Source: Sphagnum compactum
Lineage: Eukaryota; Bryophyta; Sphagnopsida; Sphagnales
Assembly: GCA_965153455.1 (NCBI GenBank)
Contig: OZ234495.1
Coordinates: 8,490,875 to 8,554,874, forward strand
DNA: 64,000 nt
Direction of reading: 5' to 3'
Both the position numbers and the translations under genes were made by a program. Shown here in pieces: positions 9,790 through 22,356 of the stretch (its first letter is position 1; every line of letters begins with the position of its first letter). The notes beneath the pieces were generated by a model that was not told the DNA's origin, made no database searches, and was given only the letters and a program-made list of their open reading frames with translations.

Positions 9790-11620
9790 ACCCATCCTTG
9801 GGCAGTACTAATAGGAATGTCACACCCCAAATTTTTTAAACCCATTCAATTTCATGACAACATAGGTTTCATTTTTTAAACAAAATTCATTTCAAATTTT
9901 ATATCAAAAGATTACCCAAATCATGTAAAATTTGAAACTATAATTGGATTTATAGAAAATTAAGTTTTAATATTCCAAATGAATGGTCAAGGAAAAAGTT
10001 TCAAGAAAGTTGCACTTTGAGTTATTTTGTTCATGAACACAAAAGGAACATGGTTTTTCATTTTGTTTTTCAACGTTTTTCATTTCTAGGAGGGCCTAAG
10101 TTGGTCTTTTTTAAAATTTGATTAATAGATAATGGATTGAAACGATCATAATTTTTTGCTCAATTCTTGAAGGTCATGACTAGGAGGTCTTGAAGGGCCA
10201 TTGCATTCATGTCTGTAATTTGTAATAATTCACATTTTTTAAAATTTCAATTAACAATTGGGGCCATAATTTAATGACTATAGTTGATAAACCAAAAAAA
10301 AAAGTTTTTGTAATGGTGGAATTGACACGTAATGATAAAGGGTCATGAATTTTAAGATCACATGTCATGAATATTTTAGGAACACAAATTTCCTACTTAT
10401 GTAGCTTATGTACATGTTTACAAATCTTCCATAATATGTACATAAGTGGAGAACACAAAGCCCATGTGGTGTAAATCAACAATAAAAAGGACAACTAATT
10501 AATTAAATTAAATGTGGTCCACCTTTCTTTGGATTTTAATATTGTGATTCCTAGTTGTACCACTTAAGGATGGGTTTGGTTGGGTACTTAAGGTACTTAA
10601 GGGGTATGAAAACAATTTAGGGTACTTGGGGTTATTTAATCCTAGGTTGTGTGAACAAATATGACTAGTTTGCCATTATAACATGTACATTTGCAACTAT
10701 GATATATAATCATAATTCAAGTTGAACAAGATGCCACATGTTGTTTTGTCACTTATGAAGCACATTACTTATTACAAAAACAATTAAGTTTTCATTTATA
10801 TTGTAAGACACCACCAATGATATGAAGGCACTCTTAATCCTCATTTCATCTAAACCAATAGGAGTCATAAGTAATAGTCATATTTATAAACTAAAACCAT
10901 TTTGGAGTTGAATACATTGTGATTACAAGTTATTTTTACCACAAGCCATGGAGGATAATAAAATAACAATAATAAAAATGGTTGATTTCGACACAAGTCA
11001 CAAACACATGGGTTGGTATGGAGAATTTTTTTTGTAGTGGTTACTTTTACCATCTAGGTGAAAGCGCACTATGGTGACCCCCTTTCAGGCCTTTCTAATA
11101 TAATATTACAATATATATACCTCCCAAAACATGGTGATTTAACTTTGGGTTTAAGTTTTGGTGTTTGTGCTTTAGGATTATGATTTTCTTAAAGTTAATG
11201 ATATCAAATATTATTTGAAAAAAAAATCATTCAAATTCAAGGAACAATAAATATATTTATGGTATACATAGTATAAAAGAACTTTTTAAGATTTCAAATT
11301 GCATTAAGTATTTGGTTTCATTAATCATTTAAGGAAATGTTTAGAATGAATTTTCTACATTAGTTCAACTTATAATGCTTGTCACCTTCCATTTCAAATG
11401 GAATTTTTTTCAATGTTCCCAAAATAGTCTTTCAAAATTGAAACATTTCAATGTCCCACGAATTTGGGGGTTCATAATTCTTGAGAAACATAATTAAATA
11501 TGACATGCAAATCTCCATCAAAATGCAATATCCATGTGTTACGGGTGACAATAATCTTTCAAGTTATTATGGATATTTGATTGTTGGTGGTGAAACAATA
11601 TGTATGAAATCAAAGTAAAG
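9790..11620. other. Intergenic, no gene seen
   Basis: AT-rich non-coding sequence. It holds only scattered short frames without recognisable protein features and a small CTTAAGG-rich patch near 10,560-10,650 related to the array upstream. It may include the upstream part of the hAT element that follows, but I could not recognise a terminal inverted repeat. Confidence 0.4.
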
Positions 11621-11628
11621 GGTTTTGG

Positions 11629-12469
11629 TTGTTGTCAGATGCACTTGCATATGCTTTCACCTTGTGTATTTTAATGAAATTTAAAGATTCCAAAATTCAA
11701 AACTTGAATCAACGTTTAGAAGTTCAAAAGTTGTTAAAGTTCAAATTGAGCATGAACACACAAGTGATCAATGTATTAACACCATTTTTGGCATTCTCTA
11801 GCTCTTACATTAATACCAATGCTCATAATACGTTGTCCATCATGTTGGACCTACATTTTAAAAACATGAAGCTCATATGAGATTATGTGGGCAATGTAAT
11901 TGTTGATGATGTTGTCGCAAAATATGATGTTAAAGTGGTGTACTCACTATTGTTGCAGGTTTACTTACATTTGAATCCTATGAAGACAAAAATAGAGCCA
12001 ACAATAGTTGAAGATGACGATTGTTTTCTTTGGGCAATTTCTTTTTGTTGATGATGCCATCATGTCAACAATGAAAAATGAATTGCAAATCTTTCGACAA
12101 TTATGTGTAAGACTAACAGAAACCATTAATCCCTTGGGGTGGTGGGTACTACATTTAGTCAAATTTTTGCATGTGTCATTGTTGGCTTGTCATGTCTTGG
12201 GCATAGTTGGTTCACATATTGAGACTAAAAGAATTTTCAAATTTCTTTGTGTTATCACAAATTTTCGATGTTTTTGACTTAGAATTGATAGTTTGAATCA
12301 TTTCATTTTTGTTATTAAAAACTAGCCTAAGGATGTTCGTCTTGAATGTGAAGGAGCCAAGGAAAACACATTGGATTGGTTCTTCACATGTGAAGACACG
12401 TTGATTAAGGAACACAAGAAGCTCATTGAAGATCAAGGTATTTTTGAAGAAGACTTAGACTTTGATTGA
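11629..12469 (+). pseudogene. Broken hAT-family transposase (C-terminal half)
   Basis: Two overlapping frames give the end of a hAT transposase. Frame 1 (from 11,629) carries LSIMLDLHFKNMKLI and, after a TGA at 11,878, DYVGN, KYDVKVVYSLLLQVYLHLNP. Frame 2 (from about 12,008) carries NPLGWWVLHLVKF, LLACHVLGIVGSHIETKRIF, the hAT dimerisation region. It then runs through a TGA (12,275-12,277) and a TAG (12,323-12,325, at the Trp of the usual KNWP) to a final TGA at 12,467-12,469. The hAT transposase would bind element ends and cut and paste the transposon; this copy has a frameshift and at least three stops and lacks the N-terminal zinc finger, so it is dead. Confidence 0.75.
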
Positions 12470-12639
12470 ATTTGAGTAGATGGCAACTCAAGTGCTTTTG
12501 AACTTCTTTATGATTTTTCTATTGCAAGAAATCTTTGTTGTAATTTTCTTGCATAAGGTGGGCAAGAAAATAGTTGTAGTCTTGAAAAAGGGTTAAGTTA
12601 CCCAAACATGCATCTTTGTGGTTTGATTGATAGGTTGGG

Positions 12640-13375
12640 GTAGCAACTTATAGTTTTGTTTGTGGGTTTTGTTGTTTCATTGTTTTGTTGATGTGTGGGT
12701 TTTTGGATTTTTGGTTTTTGTTGATGCTTAGGGATCTAATCTCCAATTTTTCTTTGTTGTTTTGGGTTTTGTTGATGCACGGGGGTAACAAATTAAAAGT
12801 CCTTTTTTTTTGGTTTTGTTGATGTTTTGGGATTTGACATTGATTTTAGAAGTTGAAGTTGATATTTCATACGGCTTTATTGATGTGTGGGCCTTGGGGC
12901 AACAACTTGATGCATGGGGTTCAATTTGGAAAAGGTTATATATATATTTTTGTGGTTCTATTAATGCATGGGGATTTCATTTGTTGCAGTTCTTTTGGTG
13001 CATGGGGTTTCGACTTTCGAGTTGTTAGTTTTGGGGTTGGTTTTGTTGATGCATGGGAATAGTTTTTTACAATTTTTTTGGACTTTGTTGAGGCATGTTG
13101 AACTAGTTATCTTGATGTGCATGGGCAAGAAGTTACAAGTTCTTCTAGGTTTTTTCTTTTGGGGGGTTCTATTGATTTGTGGAGGTGGAAACTCAATTAT
13201 TTGATGACCTTTGTGGTTGTGTTGTTGTGTGGAGGCAACAACCAATAAATCTTTTGTTTTTATTTTGGTTATGTCAATGTTTGAAGTTTTTTCTTCATGT
13301 GGTTGTGTTGATATGGGGAAGAATCAACAAAGATGTGTTAATATGGGGAAGAATCAACAAAGTGTGTTAATTGTT
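12640..13375. repeat. Degenerate GTTTTGTTGATGCATGGG repeat field
   Basis: At least ten variants of TTTTGTTGATGCATGGGG recur at irregular intervals of about 35-75 bp (for example near 12,682, 12,768, 12,818, 12,877, 12,908, 12,957, 13,045, 13,115 and 13,168). The field ends with a 28-bp unit (GTTGATATGGGGAAGAATCA) duplicated at about 13,306 and 13,334. Reading frames across it are open only because the unit lacks stops. It begins directly after the hAT remnant. Confidence 0.65.
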
Positions 13376-13479
13376 GATTACAAGAATGATATGACCCAAC
13401 ACAAAATGTTCATTATAAGGAAACATACAATTTTGTGTGCAATTTGTAGTGAAAAAATCATAGCTTATTGATGCTTGGG

Positions 13480-14990
13480 CCATTTGATTAATACTTTAGA
13501 AAAGAATTGGTGCTTCTTTGATTCTTTTTTTTTATAAATATCAAGAACCAGGATTATTAAAAAATCAAAGACACCGTCTCCCATTGGTTGATACCCATAA
13601 CTTGTAGGAACATCCTTATTGGAAGGTTCAGGTTTTAGGTCAGGTTCTGGGGTATCTAAACTAAACGGTCAGATAAATTGGATTTGGATTTGACCTTTGC
13701 AACTGGACTCTTGCTGAAATTGAAACCTAAACTTGGACGGGGATCACGATTTTATTTTTTTCCAATTTTGTGACGTATCTGAAGTGATGATCATCTATAA
13801 GATGATTTAGTCAGATTTGACTACATATTAGATATGAAATTTGACCCAAAAAAATCAGAATCCTTCCATATTCTTGACTACCTACTGGAACTTATCATAA
13901 AAATTTGGTGATTAAAATATATATTTTTTCAAAATCTGGCAAATTCTGGTCATTTTTTTCCATGAAAAATCCTTTGTATAAGTCGAAATCATTTTTTTTC
14001 AGGCCAAAATTTGGCAAAAGTTTGCAAAAATTAAAAACACTGACTAGGATGGTTTCCTGACAAGTTCAAAATCTCTAAGTTTTAAAAAAGGGTAAGAGTC
14101 AAACCTTTCTTTTTGAGCAAATTCTTTGTTTTAATTGGTTGTAAATAACAATTAAATACACAATATTTTATCTTCAGTGTTGTGTATGAGTTGGACAAAT
14201 GAAGAATACAAATAATTTTTAATTTCAATTGAGTGAAATGTAGATGGAAGTTGGAACTGAACACAATCATAAACCAGATTGGGGGTCCAATTATTTTTGG
14301 GAAGTAAAAACCTAAAGTTTTATAAATCCCAAAACCCATTCTCGAAACCACACCAAAGGGTTTCTCAAACCAAAAAAAAAACTAAAATCCAAGTGCGGAA
14401 GGTTAGGATTTCAAAATCAAGAACCAGACAACACAGGTCAAAACTCAACTGTATATATATGTACCATATTTCATATGCATCCAATATACTATGGGCATTG
14501 TAGTACCTACAAGTGACAAAAAGTCTTACATGTTGGGGACTCATAGTTAGAGCAACTTTTGATGAGGATTAAGGAATGGCTTAACTATTTGAGCTTCCAA
14601 GACGCCAAAGGAGAAGGGAAGGGAAGATGACAACAGGATTTGATTTCAATTGTGACACAAAAACACACGAAATGGCAGTAAATGATTCCTTAGTGTGTGT
14701 ATAAAACCCATGTGGACGAAGGGAAGATGGTAGGTTTGTACAATGTTAAGAGATTACAAAAAAAAAAAACTAAAATGTACATGCAGGCAGCCAAGCTACC
14801 AAAAAAATCTACAAAAATGTGACAATAATACTCAATAAACACTGCAAGGTAGGCTTTAAGCAGCAGTGATAACACTAAATTATTGAAATGAGCCATCTGG
14901 AAGTGTCCACTTGCAGCAAGAATTTGAATTCATGCAATCTACTAAATATCATAGGTCTAATTATACAACATCCAACAACCAAGGGGCAAG
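13480..14990. other. Intergenic with a dispersed-repeat copy
   Basis: About 13,790-13,960 is a diverged copy of the repeat at 573-730 and 43,630-43,800 (TGATCATC, GATTTAGTCAGATTTGACTA, CTTGACTACCTACTGGAA). No gene is supported. AT-rich frames near 14,082-14,351 look random. Confidence 0.45.
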
Positions 14991-14991
14991 A

Positions 14992-15019
14992 GAGAGAGAG
15001 AGACAAACACACACACACA
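14992..15019. repeat. GA/CA microsatellite
   Basis: AGAGAGAGAGAGACAAACAC passes into CACACACACA. A compound dinucleotide repeat in non-coding DNA. Confidence 0.85.
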
Positions 15020-15099
15020 ATATATAACCATCTTGGCTTAGCACTTTCTTTCTTTGAATTTAGTTCATGAATCATAATTGATCAAGAACAAACAATTTG

Positions 15100-15780
15100 A
15101 AAGATGTCAGGGGATGAACACATATGGAAGAGCTGGTCTCCAATCAGAATCTGGTGGCTCCTCTGGCAAATAGTTCCAAAAGGTCACAAAACCCTACTCT
15201 GCCAGGCCTGCTTTCTAGCTGGTCGTTCAAGTTGAAGGAGATATATCAGATGTACCAATAGCTAGCTTGCGTCAAATGGCCAAACAAAATTGCAAGCAAA
15301 TCCAGTTGGCAGTGTCAGATATTGGGTGCTGCTACCCTTGAGCTTCTTCTCCCCATTGTGCTGGCTTTTCAAATCTTGTGCCCACTTAGCTTAAGCTTTG
15401 TGTGGTCCCCATTTGAGGTCTGGATCTTGAGTGGGCTATTTTTGGTTGATGTTTGTTTCAGTCTACCTTCTATTGGCTGCATGATTGAACAATTTTAGAA
15501 ATGGGAAGGCTTGGAAGCCTCCTCCCCCGTCCCCCCAACTACCCCCCCCTTCTTCCTATAATTTACAGCTCCTCTCCAACATAATATAAATGAGGGAGTA
15601 TGTGACCCAGCTGACCCTCACCAGTTCATCATCCATGGAAAACCCATTATGATTAAGTTCTCCATTGAACCACTACTGAGTCACCAATGTCAGTGGTTTA
15701 CTAAGTAAGTAGGTTATAATTCCCACAATGAGTAATCGGAACTGGTATATGGGGGATTTTTTGGAATCCTTCAAATGGTA
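15100..15780. other. Intergenic, somewhat GC-richer, no gene seen
   Basis: No frame here resembles a known protein. A C-rich tract at about 15,520-15,550 (runs of 5, 6 and 7 or more C) stands out from the AT-rich surroundings. Confidence 0.4.
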
Positions 15781-15789
15781 TGGTCGTTC

Positions 15790-16105
15790 ATGGACCATTT
15801 CGAAAACAATTTCAAAAATAACTACATTTCTTTTTTAATAATTACTTTCTTTTCTTATCAACTCTCTTCATTATTATCTCCCACCTTTCCTAATAATTAC
15901 CTTCATTTTATAACTATCTCACTTGTTTTCTTATTCATCAACATGAATATAAAAGAAACAACTTAACATGTGTCTTTTCATGTCCATGAAATGTATATTA
16001 ATTTAAATTAAATTTGACATTGAGATGAATATATGAAAACATAAGAAAAAATTAAAATAATTGATCGTCATTGGTAGTGCACAACAACATGGAGCTCAAA
16101 TTAGG
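15790..16105 (+). repeat. Dispersed repeat family copy A
   Basis: Contains TTTTCATGTCCATGAAATGT, then ATTAATTTAAATTAAATTTG, ending near GATCGTCATTGGTAGTG. The same blocks occur in the same order at 23,655-23,965 and, inverted, at 21,185-21,400. It is non-coding and in both orientations, which suggests a non-autonomous transposable element; I could not define its ends. Confidence 0.6.
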
Positions 16106-19100
16106 TGAAAGCCAGTTGTGGCTATGAGGTAAGTAGATGCATGTAGATGGTTGGTACATAACTAACCATTGTGGTTAGGGAAAAGAAAGTGTTTCTTGTC
16201 CGCACACCATCCATCCTTGCATGTTGAGCGGGTGGGTGCTGGTTCACTCTGCACCCCCCAATGAGAAGGTAGGTAGAGTGGTCAGTAAGTAGGCACCCAA
16301 ACATGAATAGAAAAAGTTAAGCACTTTCCACTAAATTAAAGAGGAACTTGTCCAATGGGGGGAGAGAGATACAAAATTCTCTCATACTGCCATGTTGGTG
16401 AAGAAGAAGAAGAAGCTTGGCACCAAATCACGAGGAACTTTTGTCTAATCTAGAGACAAGCACAAAAGTATACACTACCTTTTGACTGGGTGCATTAAAC
16501 AATAGGAGAAAACACTGTGGCCCGGGTGACTGCAAATGTCAAGAAAGACAACAAAGGAGGAGCTGAACTTGTGGAGATTATATAAAACTTATTAGTAAAG
16601 TGGGAGTTTGTGATCAGAGTTGAACCAAAACCAGGCCTACAAAATTCTTTGTGTGCACACAGCTTTCTGGCCCCCGCCGACGACCCATGTACCTAGTTTT
16701 GTAGACAAACTATCCAGCTGCGAAGGACTCCACACAAATCTCATTTTCTGTGGGGTCAGGGGAATTTGTCACCCTTCGCAGCTAGTTTGACAGACAAATC
16801 TCCAGCTGCTCAGGAGTCCACCGAATCTAGCTGGTGTGGGCACTGTGGGGTCTGGAGTCTGGACGTAAGGTTCATATCACTTTCTTGTTAGAACAAAGTA
16901 ACACGGCTCTCTACCAATGTGCTTTTCCTCCCTTAATATGACTTGTAAAGACACCACCATCATGCAATATGCTCAGCTCAGGTCCGTAATCCATACCAGC
17001 CTGGTTCTGGACCTGGGTACTTTCCAAATTTTGGATTCCAGCCTCATCCTGCCATTGGGTTTCTTTAAAAACTTTCATACCAACCTTTTAGTACCAGATT
17101 AGCTACTAATCTTTGACTGATTTGAGGCATGTATATACAAGTGTTGGCCAATTCTGCATTTTCTTTTTAAGGAACCTGTGGTTTCAGTTTTGAAATTTTT
17201 ATAAGAACTATGGAATCTCTTGCTAAAGTTCTCATAAAATTTTGAAAACCTTCAGGAAAGGTTTTAGTTGGCATTCTAAACCATGGCAGTTCCTTGGAGT
17301 GATGATTTTTATTTTTATTTTTAAGAGAAGGCAGTCCCACCTACAATTAGGATTTAGGGTTTTTATTAAAATGATAAAATGCTTTATTTTTAGTTGTATG
17401 AATATATAGTTTTTCATTCACAATGTGAGATTGATCATTGAAAATATTTCATAAGTTTTAATCAAGTGGCCCAAGCATCAATAGGCTCGGTTTTCTCATT
17501 ACAAATTGTACATAAAAATTGTTAAGTATCATGAAAGAACAAACGGTTTCTGGGTGGTTATGTGATTTTCCAACACATTGGAAACCGTGGGTTGTATATA
17601 AAAGTAATGTGTTTGAATTTTTGATAATCACAATTAGGCGTTGAATGAGCCCCAGTTCTGAGACTTGCCTGGATTTCAGGCTTCAGCAGCATGCTTTTTC
17701 ACTTAAAGCCATGACACGAAGAATGTCAAAGCACTTTTAGGTGGTGGGTGTTGTTTACCAAGTCTATGTCCACAATGCATTTTTCAACCTCACTCTATTT
17801 GGTTGCTTGTGAAGTATCAAAGATGGTGTGGATTAATTCCCCAAATGAAACATGTCACCTTAACAATACTTTCCACACTTTCCATGTTCACATACCTCCA
17901 CATCTGGGTATTGTGGCCATTATATTATATCCTCCCCATATAATGTTTCAATACCTGAACGCGGAGGTATGTACAACCATTACATACCCAACATGGATAC
18001 GTTAAAAAAAAAAAAACAAAACAGAGTTTTGCTTCATTTATTCATATAATTTACCCGCCATGCAAACCATGACCTAATCATCTTTTGGAAACATGGAATG
18101 AATATTCAGTTCATTACACAATATAGTGTAGGCTAGTCACTTTGGAAGGTAGAGAGAATTTCAGTAACTAGTGGGTGGTTTGAGCCTGGCAGAAAGCCAT
18201 GGGGAAAAATGGGGAGTATGTGTTATAAGGCATAAAACCAAACATTAAAGATTTGAATAATGGTGACTATTGGTTCTTTGATTCTGATTTTCTTTCAAAG
18301 AAATGGAACCAGCAGTTCTATAACTCTGAAATATTAAAATAACCAGAATTGCTGATTTCTTATAAATTCAATTGCCCACACAACACTGGTTATGCCATTT
18401 TGGTGGCTGAATGAACTTGGATTGCTCCCAAATTTGACAATTGCAAGCAAACCCATGTTTCTAAATTTAAGGGTTCTTTCATGATTGGGGTACTGGAAAA
18501 AGGAGTGTTTAATTTTTGAAAGACTCCGAAGGATAATTTTGTGTGTGTGTTTTTTTAATATCGTTATATTTATAGTGGATTGTTATGTGTCAATAGGTAA
18601 AATGATGTCATATTAAATTTCTAAAAAAAAAAGTTGGATATTACATTTTTATAAATGTCTTTTTAAGTCTTTTAAACTAATTATATCAAATGTTTAAATA
18701 AATTTTCTTATATAAGGAATTAAAAGGAATTCATTAAGTAATGCAATTCATGTCAATGTTTTTTTTATAGATAAATAATGCTTGTATCTATGTTTTGTCA
18801 TGTTCATTACATGCATTTGATTATATTATAAATCATACAAATGTTTTGAAAGCAAAAAATTTCAATTTCTGGGGTTGTAAGGAAAAGGACTATTTTTATT
18901 AACCTTTTGGTTGATTGTTTGTATTCATAAAGCTTAAAATTTGTAACTTGAAGTGTAGGTTACATGTGTAGGAAATAATCATGCCAATAATCATATAAAT
19001 TATCCATAGAAGATTTAAGTTTATTTTATTTTCTTTTTCTTTTTTTGGGTTTGAATCAAAGTTTTCATGCACAACAATGTATACACGTGAAAAATCATCA

Positions 19101-21180
19101 TCACCACATAAATTATTTTAGTTTAGGTGATAAAATTTGAAAAAAAAGAATCTTTGATTAGATGAAGATGGTCATCACATTTTGTTGGTCAAGATTTTTT
19201 TTAATTAAGTATTTTTTTGGTTATTAGTTGATTGGACCCAAATTTTAGTCATTAAAAAAAAAAAAGTTTTGAAAGAAAATTTTGACCATTGAAATTTGGT
19301 AACTAGATTTTGGTGATTAAAATTCAATTGCCACATTTCCATGGTGAAAATTTTGTATTTGAGATTTGATTTTGGTTGTTGTTGACTTATGGCCAGGGTG
19401 GACTCAGTCCTAGTCACTATGGACACCTTATTCCATACAACAATCTAATTTTAGTTGCAAAATAAATAAAATTTTGAGGTCATTGAGATAGCAATCAAAA
19501 TTTAGTAATCACATTTTGATGTTTCAATTTTTTATTTATTTCAATGCAACTAGATTTTGATCATCGCATGGATCAAGAACCCACATATACTTAGTCACCC
19601 TTGTCCCCCAAAATTATTTGACAAAATGTACTTCAATTGCTATTGGAATGAAATTTGTACCCCTCCATAAAAATTACTACTTTGACTTAATTGATCCTAT
19701 GTTGATCCTAAACCAATGTGATGTTGGGCTAAATCAAAATTGATGTAACATGACAAGACCCATGTTGATAACCATGTGTCCCCTATAATAGATATTTGTA
19801 AAAACTAGTTTAAAAAAAATCTTGATATATATATATATACATATTTGGAACCGCAATTGTGAATGTGCCCTTAAAAACATTTTTTAATCATCAAAATTAT
19901 GATTATGTTTTATCACATTGATCCTTATGTACATTCATATTGAATGAAACAATAAAAATGATATAACTTTAGGTTATACTAATTTTAAAAATCAATTAAA
20001 GTTGAAGTTCAATATGGTTTCACAATTGGACATTCTTTTTATGTACCCCAATTGTGAATGCATCCTTTCAAAAACTCCTTAAAATTTACAACTCCTTTGC
20101 ATGCAACTTTTAGTTCACTAGGAACTCTTCAAAACAATTGAAGGCACCAAGTTGAATAATCTCATTGACCAATTGAATTTTTTCTTGGCACCATACAATT
20201 TTTTTCTCACCTAAGATGTTATTACAACAAGTCAATTTATTGAAGTGTCTATTCATCCCTAAGCACAAGCTTATTCCATAGATCCAATTGTGTATATTTT
20301 ATACATTAATCCTAAAATCCTTGTTGGTAGAGGGTAAAGTCATGATTAGTGACTCATTTTTGACAATTGATATCTGGTTCCATGTCCAAGTCTTCAAAAA
20401 AATAAAATAAAAAATCTAATTCTGATTTTAGAACCAGTTCCTAGAATCAGATCCCATTCCAGTTTTGATTGTCTTCTCATTGAAATAAAAACCCGCATTT
20501 CCAACCCACAAAACCAGGTACCCACCCAACATCGCTGCTTCATTTGAAGTGAATCATAGTCGACACTAAACCAACACAGGTTAGGACTTGAGGCAATATT
20601 CTCCGCCTCATGCCAGTACCAGCCTGTTAGGGACCTGAGATTCACGATCCCCGCTTTGTTCAGCTTTATACAGTTTGAATACTGGACGTACATAGGTCTG
20701 TTTCATAGCTAGTCAGCAAGAAATCTGTCTTGGACAAAGCACCAGGTTGGTATGAAAGTTCTTAAAAGGACCCAATACACTAGGCTGGCACTCATGAAAG
20801 TTTTCAAAAGAGAACCCAATACCAGAACCATAGTGGCCATACTGGTATGTTTAAACGTGAATCAATCAATCAATCAATCATATTAGATACCAAACCAACA
20901 CTGGTTTCTCAGACGGTACCACTAGCGTGGGTGCTGGTTCACCCAAGCAATGCCTGAGCAACTAGATGCATATTTAGAGCATTTCAAACCCAGATTTAAT
21001 AAAATTTCCTTACTTTGCGGATACCACTGAAAGCGGGTTTTGGGGGTGAAAGGAGGCTCAGAGATAGGGCGAAGACTGGGTGACTTTCAGGATATCTCTA
21101 TTGTGTTTCAGCCCCAGGTTTTGCAGAATAACTCATTGGAATCTCGTGGTTTAGTCATGGTAAGTAAATTAGAGCTCTTT
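16106..21180. other. Long intergenic stretch, no gene seen
   Basis: Five kilobases without a supported gene. Visible pieces: a GGTTAGTACATA-like block near 16,150 shared with 41,215; an 11-bp inverted repeat AGCTGCGAAGG / CCTTCGCAGCT at 16,716 and 16,773 inside two related segments (16,690-16,830); GGTTCTTTGATT and CAAAGAA motifs near 18,270; a TA microsatellite near 19,830; and a local duplication of an AAAGTTCTTAAAAGGACCCA-like block at about 20,750 and 20,790. Confidence 0.4.
20861..20880. repeat. TCAA tetranucleotide microsatellite
   Basis: Five ATCA units in a row (20 bp) in non-coding DNA. Confidence 0.85.
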
Positions 21181-21184
21181 GTTG

Positions 21185-21400
21185 CTGTGCCCTACCAGTG
21201 ACATCAAACTATTTTATTTTTTTCGTATGTTTTCATATGGTGTTCAATAATTCATCATTATTTATGTCAATATCAAATTTAATTTAAATTAATATACATT
21301 TCATGGACATGAAAAGATTAATTTATTTTTTCATATCCATGTTGGTGGATAGGGGGAAAGAGTGAGGTAATTATAAAATGAAAATTTCTAGAAAACAAGA
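21185..21400 (-). repeat. Dispersed repeat family copy B (inverted)
   Basis: Reverse-complement relative of the copies at 15,790-16,105 and 23,655-23,965. On the minus strand it shows CATGTCCATGAAATGTATAT, AATTTAAATTAAATTTGATA and an end at GTCACTGGTAG. It lies about 1 kb upstream of the START-like gene. Confidence 0.6.
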
Positions 21401-22122
21401 GGCACGTCCCATAAGTTATGCCCTTTGAATGACATCCATTATGATGATAATTGTTCAGTACCATAATAAATTGGAAATACACATTGTGGTTAGCATGGTG
21501 AAACCCAATTGTGCATCCTTCAGTTATGCCAGAAATGTTTCTATAGTGGACTCCAAATAACCCTAGAATGTTAAGGATAGCAAACTTTGGCTCGTTTGTA
21601 GGTGCATCACAACGTCTCTACCTTGAAGGGCAGAGCTAAACAGAATCTCATCAGTCCCAGCTAGCAGCTTGCTGGTTACTGCAATATTGGACACAAACTA
21701 GAATCATGAGCTGGGCAGCTGGTGCAGGTGCAACTACAGCTACTTTCCTTCTCGAGAAACAAAGCCAAAAGGAAAAAAAAATTCAGCTGTAATTACTGTG
21801 CACATCTCTACTGGCTCCCTTTGTCGTGATCAACGTTTCAACATCATTACTAGAATTTTCAGAAGTCGTGGTGTTGGAGATTTCTTCTTTTGAAAAAATC
21901 AAGATTAGGCTAGTAGCTAGTGGGTCACAATTGGACTAGATTTGCAGTGACGCAGCGGGATCGTCGTCTACCTCCTTCAAGTTCTAGAATCTAGACTTCT
22001 TCTTACACTAGTGTACATGATCTGTGACCCATGATGAGTCTTGTGATTAACTCATGACGTTGGCTCTTTGTGAAAACTGCTGCTGCACCGGCTGAGGCTA
22101 GAACTACAGCCATCTAGCTAGC

Positions 22123-22129
22123 TATAAAG
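22123..22129 (+). promoter_or_regulatory. TATA box of the START-like gene
   Basis: TATAAAG within CTAGCTATAAAGCTCTG lies 234 bp before the ATG at 22,357. It predicts transcription starting near 22,150-22,160, giving a 5' leader of about 200 bases rich in CTTCTT and CTCAGCTTG pyrimidine stretches, as is common in plant leaders. No in vivo start site is known to me. Confidence 0.45.
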
Positions 22130-22356
22130 CTCTGCCCTCTTGGAGCATTGAGCCAGTCAGTCATCTTGTGAGTGATCCAAGTCTCTCAGCTTGTTGCTCC
22201 AACTAACTTCTTCTTCTGCATATTTTGCTCAAAACCTCAGCTTGCTTGTTTGCTCAAAGAGCGAGCTGGCGCACTTCTAGCTAGAAGCAGCTGAGATTAG
22301 TAGTGAACTTCTTGCAGCTTTTCTGGCGTTTGTAGTACCTAACAAGATTTGTGTTC

